Shown here in pieces: positions 7,487-14,401 of a stretch of 14,401 bases of DNA. The position numbers and the translations under genes are program-made. Numbering within the stretch: position 1 is the stretch's first letter; every line of letters starts with the position of its first letter. The notes under the pieces were generated by a model, which searched no databases, was not told where the DNA came from, and worked only from the letters and a program-made list of their open reading frames with translations. Source of the stretch: Beroe ovata (Eukaryota > Ctenophora > Nuda > Beroida > Beroidae); NCBI GenBank assembly GCA_946803715.1, contig CAMPET010000289.1, positions 60,211 to 74,611 of the forward strand. Direction: 5' to 3'.

Positions 7487-7635
7487 ACAAACATTGGTCA
7501 GATGCTCCAACCATTCAGCCATGGGGAACAAATTTAGTGCCGCGCGCAGCATCATGTTTTCCTGGCGAATGCGCGGCTTTTCAGGTACTAAAATTCGCGT
7601 TGGATGGCTTCAATCATGTGACAGACAGCAAGAAA
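7487..7635 (+). CDS. Possible internal exon, unknown protein
   Basis: A 149-bp segment between an acceptor-like GATTGACAG and a strong donor AAGAAA|GTGAGT. In phase 1 it reads KHWSDAPTIQPWGTNLV, then SCFPGEC and FALDGFNHVTDSKK. The composition is protein-like. It does not join in phase to the candidate at 7125-7373, so an exon between them or a different splice would be needed. The frame also stays open past the donor to 7698. Confidence 0.28.
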
Positions 7636-7885
7636 GTGAGTGATCCTGTGTGCATGTCATGTGACACAAACCAACCAATCAGCGGCGAGAATTTTTAATT
7701 AATCTCGCGACTCCGTGTGTCTGAGTCGGGGAGCCAATCACAAGCGAGTATCTTGCAACGTTGATCTAGAGAACCAATCAGAGAGCGATCTCACACGTGC
7801 GTGCTCAGAGCAATGTGTGCTGAACAAAGACCTCATTTCATTGTTCCCCGATTGGCTTTCGTCCGCTACCTTTCGTCCGCTACCT

Positions 7886-8163
7886 TCTCAACTGGAGGCA
7901 GTGATGAAACAACCCAGTGATGACACCGCTCTGTCTCAACTAGAGACAGTGATGAAAGAACCCAGTGATGACACCACTCTGTCTCAACTAGAGACAGTGA
8001 TGAAACAACCCAGTGATGACTCCACCCTGTCTCAACTAGAGACAGTGATGAAACAACCAAGTGATGACTCCACTCTGTCTCAACTAGAGACAGTGATGTA
8101 ACAACCCAGTGATGACTCTGCTCTGTTTCAACTAGAGACAGTGATGAAACAACCCAGTGATGT
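7886..8163 (+). repeat. 48-bp tandem repeat, array A
   Basis: About 5.8 copies of a 48-bp unit that translates on the plus strand as MKQPSDDSTLSQLETV (16 residues). One copy carries TAA at 8099-8101. Every unit contains CTGTCTC-N5-GAGACAG, a 7-bp inverted repeat, with one mismatch in the last unit. A donor-like TGTG|GTGAGT follows at about 8173. The minus strand is also open for much of the array. Confidence 0.93.
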
Positions 8164-8353
8164 CAAATGTGGTGAGTGATATATGGTGACAGTAAAGTGT
8201 GGTGACAGTGTGGTATTGTGATGCTTAGTTTGCACTCACCATGTCACTTGCATTACGGGCATGTATATAGGGATTGATATATGGGGGTTGTCATAGTAAT
8301 ACCTCAGCATAACTGCTATATTGTGACAGTCATTTGAATCATTTCACATAACT

Positions 8354-8470
8354 ATACAGATTTCATGAGAGAAATTGATCGTAGCGGCTGGAGCGAAATT
8401 TGAGTAGCTGTTCAGCTTCCTATCCCACATTCACCACACTCAATATAGTGTGGAACAATGAAATCTGTAT
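8354..8470. mobile_element. H element copy 1: 117 bp with 13-bp terminal inverted repeats
   Basis: Begins ATACAGATTTCAT and ends ATGAAATCTGTAT, a perfect 13-bp inverted repeat. It also has an internal hairpin CCACACT-CAATAT-AGTGTGG. Five copies occur in the window. It may be a short non-autonomous (MITE-like) element or the conserved core of a larger duplicated module. No clear target-site duplication is seen. Confidence 0.6.
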
Positions 8471-8636
8471 GGAAATGTGTGTTTCTGATAGACCACATTT
8501 TAACTGATCGTTGAAAATCGAGATTTACCCTGGTTTTGCAACTTGAGCCATACTTTGTGGGTCAGTGAAGTGTGTGATTTGGTGACAGTTAAGTGTGGTG
8601 ACAGTGTGATATAGTGAAGTTTAGTTTGGCATTCAC

Positions 8637-8852
8637 CATGTCACTTGCAATACACCACTCCATCTTCTCGCTATCGTAGAGGGACGTGTATCGAGGACAT
8701 GGGACACTGTAACGGACGAGTCTGGTCTTGATACGCTCGTTGCTAAACCAGTCTCTGACTGCTGTTTGGTGGCGTGCAACGCTTGACTTGATCTTGTTTG
8801 TGATTGTGTCCCATCTTCTCGATACATTTTCCTCTCCGTGCGAGGACATGGG
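8637..8852 (-). repeat. E module copy 1: exon-like 216-bp repeat
   Basis: On the minus strand it is bounded by the acceptor-like CTATACACCAG and the donor-like GACATG|GTGAAT. The 216 bp are a whole number of codons. In one frame (phase 2-2) it reads KMYREDGTQSQTRSSQALHA and later SVSRPDSSVTVSHVLDTRPS with no stop. A second frame reads SRRWDTITNKIKSSVARHQT. I recognise neither. It has four more copies in the window, two of them bordering the CpG-rich core. Confidence 0.6.
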
Positions 8853-8982
8853 CTGGTGTATAGTAAGTGATATTTGGTGACAGTCAAGTGTGTTTGGTGA
8901 TAGTCAAGTGTGATGACTGTGTGTGATATTACTACTATTAATATTCTGACAGTCATGTGAATCGTCGACATTACTAATTACT

Positions 8983-9099
8983 ATACAGATTTCATGAGAG
9001 AAATTGATCGTAGCAGCTGGAGCGAAATTTGAGTAGCTGTTCAGCTTCCTATCCCACAGTCACCTCACTCAATATAGTGTGGATCAATAAAATCTGTAT
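8983..9099. mobile_element. H element copy 2
   Basis: Same 117-bp length as copy 1. The right terminal repeat has one mismatch (ATAAAATC). The internal hairpin has CCTCACT instead of CCACACT, which turns an A-T pair into a T·G wobble. It shares at least 200 bp of similar flank with the other copies, so it moved as part of a larger unit. Confidence 0.6.
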
Positions 9100-9259
9100 A
9101 GAAATGCGTGTTTCTGATAGGCCACATTTTAAGTGATCATTGAAAATCGAGATTTACCCTGGTTTTGGACTACAACTCGAGCCATACTTTGTGGGGCAGT
9201 GAAGTGTGATTTAGTGACAGTCAAGTGTAGTGACAGTGTGATAAAGTGGAGTCAAGTTT

Positions 9260-9687
9260 ATGAAACAACCCAGTGATGACTCCGCTTTGTCTCAACTAGA
9301 GACAGTGATGAAACAACCCAGTGATGACTCCACTCTGTCTCAACTAGAGACAGTGATGAAACACTCAGTGATGACTCCATTCTGTCTCAACAAGAGACAG
9401 TGATGAAACAACCCAGTGATGACTCCACTCTGTCTCAACTAGAGACAGTGATGAAACAACCCAGTGATGACTCCACTCTGTCTCAACTAGAGACAGTGAT
9501 GAAACAACCCAGTGATGACTCCGCTCTGTCTCAACTAGAGACAGTGATGAAACAGCCCAGTGATGACTCCACTCTGTCTCAACTAGAGACAGTGATGAAA
9601 CAACGCAGTGATGACTCCCCTCTGTCTCAACCAGAGACAGTGATAAAACAACCCAGTGATGACTCTACTAGAGAAAGTGATGACTGC
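9260..9687 (+). repeat. 48-bp tandem repeat, array B
   Basis: About 8.9 copies of the same unit as array A. One copy near 9355-9375 has a 1-bp deletion, so the frame is open only from 9400 to the TGA at 9712-9714, ending with a non-repeat tail. The stem CTGTCTC/GAGACAG is kept while its loop varies (AACTA, AACCA, AACAA). Confidence 0.93.
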
Positions 9688-9978
9688 ACTCAGGAAGCGA
9701 TGGTATTCAATTGATGATGGAAGATTGAGGATTCGTAAGTCGATAACTTTTCCTCTAGCGGTTATTTCTGCAATTTCAACTTCAAATGTGGTGACAGTAA
9801 ATATGTTTTGGTGACAGTAAAGTGTGGTGACAGTGTGGTGTTATGGTGCTTAGTTTGCACTAACCATGTTACTTGCACTACGGTCATGTAAATGGGGACT
9901 GATATATGGGGGTTGTCATAGTAATACCTCAGCATAACTACTATTTTGTGACAGTCATGAGAATCATTGCACATTACT

Positions 9979-10095
9979 ATACAGATTTCATGAGAGAAAT
10001 TGATCGTAGCAGCTGGAGCGAAATTTGAGTAGCTGTTCAGCTTCCTATCCCACATTCACCACACCCAATATAGTGTGGAACAATGAAATCTGTAC
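9979..10095. mobile_element. H element copy 3
   Basis: Same element, with right end ATGAAATCTGTAC and hairpin left arm CCACACC. Its interior (GAGAAATTGATCGTAGCAGC onward) is nearly unchanged from copies 1 and 2. Inverted copies lie at 12853-12969 and 13832-13948. Confidence 0.6.
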
Positions 10096-10292
10096 AGAAA
10101 TGTGTGTTTCTGATAGGCCACATTTTAACTGATCATTGAAAATCGGGATTTACCCTGGTTTTGGACTGCAACTCGAGCCATACTTTGAGGGGCAGTGAAG
10201 TGTGTGATTTGGTGACAATCAAGTGTGGTGACAGTGTGATAATTGAAGTTTAGTTGGTACTCACCATGTCACTTGCAATACGGGCATGAAAA

Positions 10293-10390
10293 TAGGGGGG
10301 GGGGTAAGGCAAACTTTGGCAAAAAATTCCCACTTTTTTGGGCTTTGCCAAAAAAAGTCTTTGTCAAAGTTTGCCTTACCCCCGCCCCTA
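10293..10390. mobile_element. F element: TA-flanked palindromic MITE-like repeat
   Basis: A palindromic block that begins TAGGGGGG, continues GTAAGGCAAACTTTG, and ends CAAAGTTTGCCTTAC then CCCCGCCCCTA. The inner 14-bp arms (10305-10318 and 10365-10378) are perfect, and a second inner pair TTTGGCAAA/TTTGCCAAA lies between them. It interrupts a module that is continuous at 8240-8285 and 9858-9910. TA at both ends would fit a TA target duplication, as for Tc1/mariner-type MITEs. It is too short to code. Confidence 0.7.
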
Positions 10391-10503
10391 AAAAGGAGTG
10401 ATATCTGGTGACTGTCAAGTGTGTTTTGGTGACAGTAAAGTGTGTTTTGTGACAGTTAAGTGTGGTGACAGTGTGATATAGTGAAGTTTAGTTTGGCATT
10501 CAC

Positions 10504-10721
10504 CATGTCACTTGCAATACACCACTCCATCTTCTCGCTATCGTAGAAGGACGTGTATCGAGGATATGGGACACTGTAACGGACGAGTCTGGTCTTGATA
10601 CGCTCGTTGCTAAACCAGTCTCTGACTGCTGTTTGGTGGCGTGCAACGCTTGAAATTATCTTGTTTGTAATTGTGTCTCATCTTCTCGATACATTTTCCT
10701 CTCCGTGCGAGGATATGGGCT
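10504..10721 (-). repeat. E module copy 2
   Basis: Minus-strand copy, lying directly beside the CpG-rich hairpin core. The codon that is TGG in copy 1 is TGA here in the RRWDT frame, while the MYRED frame stays open across the region. Preceding sequence (GTGACAGTTAAGTGTG type) is also shared with copy 1. Confidence 0.6.
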
Positions 10722-10739
10722 GGTGTATAGTGAGTAATT

Positions 10740-11250
10740 TCTGGTGAAAGTGTGTAATTCGCGCGCGAGTGAAAATTCGTCTCACTCGCGCGCGGGCACT
10801 GGCGCAAGACTCTAAGACTCAGTATTGTGTGGGGAGAACATCGCGCGCGCTTCTTGACGTTGCTCATGAAGCGCGTGCTTCTCTCGCTCTCCCAGCAGCT
10901 ATGTTCGGTTGACCTGTGCTAACTGCGACGAGATGACCTCGGAGCGAGTGGCACAGGGCAACCTGACGTAGTTGCTGTTATTGCCGGATGTTATCTGTCT
11001 ACTGTTTGCTGCGCGCGCCTTCATCGAAGTCCGAAATGAAGGCCTTCGACGAAGGCGCAAGCAAGAAACAGTGGACAAATAGCATGCGGCAAGCTGTTTA
11101 CTATTCCTCGCGCGCCTCTTCATTGACATTCGTCGATGAAGGTGCAGGCACGAGGAATAGTGAACAAGACCAAAAGCACTCGCGCGTCTTTGTAACAGAT
11201 CGCTCGCTACGACACTAACACGCTCGGTTGTACTGCGTTCGCGTTATTAT
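10740..11250. repeat. CpG-rich hairpin cluster, left part
   Basis: Contains three large inverted repeats: 10760-10772 with 10782-10794 (13-bp perfect stem CGCGCGCGAGTGA, 9-nt loop); 10996-11077 (outer 12-bp and inner 15-bp arms, one mismatch each); and 11096-11110 with 11151-11165 (15-bp arms, one mismatch). The runs of CGCG stand out from the AT-rich surroundings. Open frames here are by-products of the GC content and show no family signature. Confidence 0.8.
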
Positions 11251-11254
11251 TTCA

Positions 11255-11450
11255 TTTTTGGAAAAATTTTCCCAGTATTTTTTTAAGAATTCCCAGAATT
11301 TTTTCAAAAATTATTTTGAAAAAAACCGGAAATTTTTTCCAAAAAATTTTTCCGAGATTTTTTGAAAAAATTTTCCAGATTTTTCTGATTAAATTTTTGC
11401 AGATATTCTTCGTAATTTTTTACAAAAGATTTTTTGTTCAAAACATTTCT
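11255..11450. repeat. AT-rich A-run/T-run tract
   Basis: A degenerate array of blocks such as GAAAAATTTTCCCAG and TTTTTTCCAAAAAATTTTT, with irregular spacing of about 17-25 bp. It sits inside the CpG-rich core and contrasts sharply with it. No gene is seen. Confidence 0.75.
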
Positions 11451-11499
11451 CCACTTCCGATGGCAATGTGCACGCAGGATTCCCCAATCTGTCCTTCAC

Positions 11500-11812
11500 T
11501 CGCACCAACATCGAAGGCTGATTCAGCACCGGCCGCGGCCTTCGATGGAGGCGCGCGAGAGAGAGTGAACGGATAATAACCGACGACAAGGTATGCTCTC
11601 TCCACTCGTACTGTTGAGGGGCCCTGTGGCACAATGGTACCCGCTCTCGACAGTGCGAGTTGAAAGGACATACCTCGCCGCAAGTTCATGAGATCGCGCG
11701 CGCATTTCGATTTTGTGATCAAAATGCGCGCGCAATCTTACGTGTAAGAACTGCCAGTGCCCGCGCGCGAGTGAACCTTCGTCTCACTCGCGCGCAGATT
11801 ATATCACCGGAT
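11500..11812. repeat. CpG-rich hairpin cluster, right part
   Basis: Holds 11509-11518 with 11538-11547 (CATCGAAGGC, 10-bp perfect stem), 11696-11707 with 11722-11733 (GCGCGCGCATTT, 12-bp perfect stem) and 11763-11774 with 11784-11795 (GCGCGCGAGTGA, 12-bp perfect stem, 9-nt loop). The last mirrors the hairpin at 10760-10794 and shares its flank GGGCACTGGC in inverted orientation. Confidence 0.8.
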
Positions 11813-11827
11813 CACTCACTACACACC

Positions 11828-12045
11828 AGCCCATATCCTCGCACGGAGGGGAAAATGTATCGAGAAGATGAGACACTATCACAAACAAGATCAAATCAAG
11901 CGTTGCACGCCACCAAACAGCAGTCAGAGACTGGCTTAGCAACGAGCGTATCAAGACCAGACTCGTCCGTTACAGTGTCTCATGTTCTCGATACACGTCC
12001 CTCTACGATAGCGAGAAGATGGAGTGGTGTATTGCAAGTGACATG
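11828..12045 (+). repeat. E module copy 3 (inverted)
   Basis: Plus-strand copy on the other side of the CpG-rich core, the mirror of copy 2. It is the most divergent copy (TCTCATGTTCTCG in place of TCCCATGTCCTCG). The donor-like end is GACATG|GTGAGTG. The MYRED frame is open and the RRWDT frame has TGA. Confidence 0.6.
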
Positions 12046-12164
12046 GTGAGTGCCAACACTGGCACGCAACACTTTAACAAAGTAAAACACGGAAAAGCAT
12101 CAATATTATCAATATGAATATCCTCAATGAGATTTAATTCTCACTTCACTCTCACGACACTCAC

Positions 12165-12194
12165 ACACACTCACACACACACACACACACACAN
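12165..12194. repeat. (CA)n microsatellite ending in a gap base
   Basis: A short CACACA run that ends at an n (12194). Presumably the assembly failed in the dinucleotide repeat, so the spacing between E copies 3 and 4 is uncertain. Confidence 0.9.
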
Positions 12195-12227
12195 TAACTG
12201 TCACCAAATATCACTCACTATACACCA

Positions 12228-12445
12228 GCCCATGTCCTCGCACGGAGAGGAAAATGTATCGAGAAGATGAGACACAATCACAAACAAGATCAAATCAAGC
12301 ATTGCACGCCACCAAACAGCAGTCAAAGACTGGTTTAGCAACGAGCGTATCAAGACCAGACTCGTCCGTTACAGTGTCCCATATCCTCGATACACGTCCT
12401 TCTACGATAGCGAGAAGATGGAGTGGTGTATTGCAAGTGACATGG
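12228..12445 (+). repeat. E module copy 4
   Basis: Plus-strand copy at the start of the right inverted arm. It carries its own substitutions (GCATTG, GTCAAAGAC), and these are identical in copy 5. The acceptor-like CACCAG and donor-like GTGAAT are kept. Confidence 0.6.
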
Positions 12446-12557
12446 TGAATGCCAAACTAAACTTCACTATATCACACTGTCACCACACTTAACTGTCACA
12501 AAACACACTTTACTGTCACCAAAACACACTTGACAGTCACCAGATATCACTCCTTTT

Positions 12558-12655
12558 TAGGGGCGGGGGTAAGGCAAACTTTGACAAAGACTTTTTTTGG
12601 CAAAGCCCAAAAAAGTGGGAATTTTTTGCCAAAGTTTGCCTTACCCCCCCCCCTA
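12558..12655. mobile_element. F element, inverted copy 2
   Basis: Reverse complement of the copy at 10293-10390, with even the 10-base homopolymer length unchanged. It belongs to the inverted arm and is not an independent insertion. Confidence 0.7.
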
Positions 12656-12852
12656 TTTTCATGCCCGTATTGCAAGTGACATGGTGAGTACCAACTAAAC
12701 TTCAATTATCACACTGTCACCACACTTGATTGTCACCAAATCACACACTTCACTGCCCCTCAAAGTATGGCTCGAGTTGCAGTCCAAAACCAGGGTAAAT
12801 CCCGATTTTCAATGATCAGTTAAAATGTGGCCTATCAGAAACACACATTTCT

Positions 12853-12969
12853 GTACAGATTTCATTGTTCCACACTATATTGGGTGTGGTGAATGTGGGA
12901 TAGGAAGCTGAACAGCTACTCAAATTTCGCTCCAGCTGCTACGATCAATTTCTCTCATGAAATCTGTAT
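12853..12969. mobile_element. H element copy 4 (inverted)
   Basis: Reverse complement of copy 3, with no difference seen; part of the right arm of the large inverted repeat. Confidence 0.6.
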
Positions 12970-13240
12970 AGTAATGTGCAATGATTCTCATGACTGTCAC
13001 AAAATAGTAGTTATGCTGAGGTATTACTATGACAACCCCCATATATCAGTCCCCATTTACATGACCGTAGTGCAAGTAACATGGTTAGTGCAAACTAAGC
13101 ACCATAACACCACACTGTCACCACACTTTACTGTCACCAAAACATATTTACTGTCACCACATTTGAAGTTGAAATTGCAGAAATAACCGCTAGAGGAAAA
13201 GTTATCGACTTACGAATCCTCAATCTTCCATCATCAATTN

Positions 13241-13424
13241 AGAAGATGAGACACAATCACAAACAAGATCAAATCAAGCATTGCACGCCACCAAACAGCA
13301 GTCAAAGACTGGTTTAGCAACGAGCGTATCAAGACCAGACTCGTCCGTTACAGTGTCCCATATCCTCGATACACGTCCTTCTACGATAGCGAGAAGATGG
13401 AGTGGTGTATTGCAAGTGACATGG
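13241..13424 (+). repeat. E module copy 5, 5'-truncated at the gap
   Basis: No difference from copy 4 was seen, but it begins abruptly at AGAAGATGAG after the n at 13240. This is consistent with a contig end rather than a biological boundary. Confidence 0.6.
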
Positions 13425-13536
13425 TGAATGCCAAACTAAACTTCACTATATCACACTGTCACCACACTTAACTGTCACAAAACACACTTTACTGTCACCA
13501 AAACACACTTGACAGTCACCAGATATCACTCCTTTT

Positions 13537-13634
13537 TAGGGGCGGGGGTAAGGCAAACTTTGACAAAGACTTTTTTTGGCAAAGCCCAAAAAAGTGGGAA
13601 TTTTTTGCCAAAGTTTGCCTTACCCCCCCCCCTA
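13537..13634. mobile_element. F element, inverted copy 3
   Basis: Identical to the copy at 12558-12655 with an offset of 979 bp. Confidence 0.7.
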
Positions 13635-13831
13635 TTTTCATGCCCGTATTGCAAGTGACATGGTGAGTACCAACTAAACTTCAATTATCACACTGTCACC
13701 ACACTTGATTGTCACCAAATCACACACTTCACTGCCCCTCAAAGTATGGCTCGAGTTGCAGTCCAAAACCAGGGTAAATCCCGATTTTCAATGATCAGTT
13801 AAAATGTGGCCTATCAGAAACACACATTTCT

Positions 13832-13948
13832 GTACAGATTTCATTGTTCCACACTATATTGGGTGTGGTGAATGTGGGATAGGAAGCTGAACAGCTACTC
13901 AAATTTCGCTCCAGCTGCTACGATCAATTTCTCTCATGAAATCTGTAT
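13832..13948. mobile_element. H element copy 5 (inverted)
   Basis: Identical to copy 4 at an offset of 979 bp; part of the tandem duplicate next to the n at 13240. Confidence 0.6.
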
Positions 13949-14239
13949 AGTAATGTGCAATGATTCTCATGACTGTCACAAAATAGTAGTTATGCTGAGG
14001 TATTACTATGACAACCCCCATATATCAGTCCCCATTTACATGACCGTAGTGCAAGTAACATGGTTAGTGCAAACTAAGCACCATAACACCACACTGTCAC
14101 CACACTTTACTGTCACCAAAACATATTTACTGTCACCACATTTGAAGTTGAAATTGCAGAAATAACCGCTAGAGGAAAAGTTATCGACTTACGAATCCTC
14201 AATCTTCCATCATCAATTGAATACCATCGCTTCCTGAGT

Positions 14240-14401
14240 GCAGTCATCACTTTCTCTAGTAGAGTCATCACTGGGTTGTTTTATCACTGTCTCTGGTTGA
14301 GACAGAGGGGAGTCATCACTGCGTTGTTTCATCACTGTCTCTAGTTGAGACAGAGTGGAGTCATCACTGGGCTGTTTCATCACTGTCTCTAGTTGAGACA
14401 G
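14240..14401 (-). repeat. 48-bp tandem repeat, array C (inverted copy of array B)
   Basis: Reverse complement of the right end of array B, cut off by the window edge. It is part of the large inverted duplication. Confidence 0.93.

Larger units (their letters stand above)
12262..14218. repeat. 978-bp tandem duplicate joined at an n
   Basis: 12262-13239 and 13241-14218 appear the same base for base at an offset of 979, including homopolymers. The first copy stops at an n and the second starts right after it in the middle of an E module. This is what unmerged overlapping contigs look like. Confidence 0.9.
9526..14401. repeat. Large nested inverted repeat
   Basis: Positions 9526-10686 correspond to the reverse complement of 13241-14401, and 9709-10686 to that of 12262-13239. 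The match looks perfect from 9526 to about 10620, then shows several substitutions within the E module. A second, inner inverted pair (about 10500-10805 with 11755-12060) surrounds the CpG-rich core. Coordinates in the arms sum to 23927 (third copy) or 22948 (second copy). Confidence 0.9.

Noticed and set aside
7886-9687. CRISPR array appearance of the 48-bp repeats
   Set aside because: Units are directly tandem without unique spacers, and the window is eukaryotic with spliced genes.
9762-10055. 97-codon minus-strand frame repeated three times (also at 12893-13186 and 13872-14165)
   Set aside because: The three copies are the same because they lie in the duplicated arms, not because of selection. 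The frame overlaps the H element, and the diverged copies at 8354 and 8983 do not keep it over its full length.
11619-11690. tRNA-like start with A-box-like TGGCACAATGGTA
   Set aside because: No matching acceptor-stem 3' half, no good B box (GGTTCGANNCC) and no convincing anticodon arm. At most a tRNA-derived SINE fragment.
10610-11735. Arg-rich frames across the CpG-rich core
   Set aside because: Overlapping frames on both strands follow from CGCG-rich hairpins; no motif or splice structure.

Overview
The window is eukaryotic, most likely from an invertebrate animal. Coding sequence is split into short exons with GT-AG introns, the encoded proteins are cysteine-rich extracellular types (TSP1, GCC2/GCC3 ephrin-receptor-like, VWD), and introns are packed with minisatellites. 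A sponge or other early-branching animal is plausible from the domain mix and small introns, but this is inference. Single 'n' bases at 659, 6211, 12194 and 13240 look like contig joins, so order and distance across them are uncertain.

Positions 1-6058 hold two head-to-tail genes on the minus strand, reconstructed here by matching splice sites and intron phases. Gene A (6058 down to 2537, 5' end missing) has 14 proposed exons that keep one reading frame for about 651 residues: a Ser/Thr/Pro-rich linker, a GCC2/GCC3 domain, an unrecognised region, a von Willebrand type D domain split by a phase 1-1 cassette exon with a PAN/apple-like cysteine pattern, and a C-terminal tail ending in TGA. Gene B (1620 down to 93, 3' end beyond the window) starts with a clear signal peptide and continues with a short Cys-rich exon, two GCC2/GCC3 modules and a TSP1 repeat. 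Both are predicted secreted or extracellular-matrix-like proteins. Gene A has one GCC2/GCC3 module very like the second one of gene B, so they may share ancestry by domain duplication.

Positions 6059-6211 run into a 50-base G tract and a gap. From 6212 to 7885 there is no recognisable gene; a few plus-strand splice-bounded open segments (7125-7373 with one in-frame TAA; 7487-7635) are possible exons or remnants.

Positions 7886-14401 form a mosaic of locally amplified elements: a 48-bp tandem repeat, a 117-bp element with 13-bp terminal inverted repeats (H), an exon-like module of about 216 bp (E), and a TA-flanked palindromic MITE-like element of about 96 bp (F). These are arranged as a large nested inverted repeat around a CpG-rich core containing at least six hairpins (10740-11800). 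The right arm occurs twice in tandem (12262-13239 and 13241-14218) with no difference seen, meeting exactly at an 'n', which strongly suggests an unresolved assembly. No known gene product could be assigned in this half.
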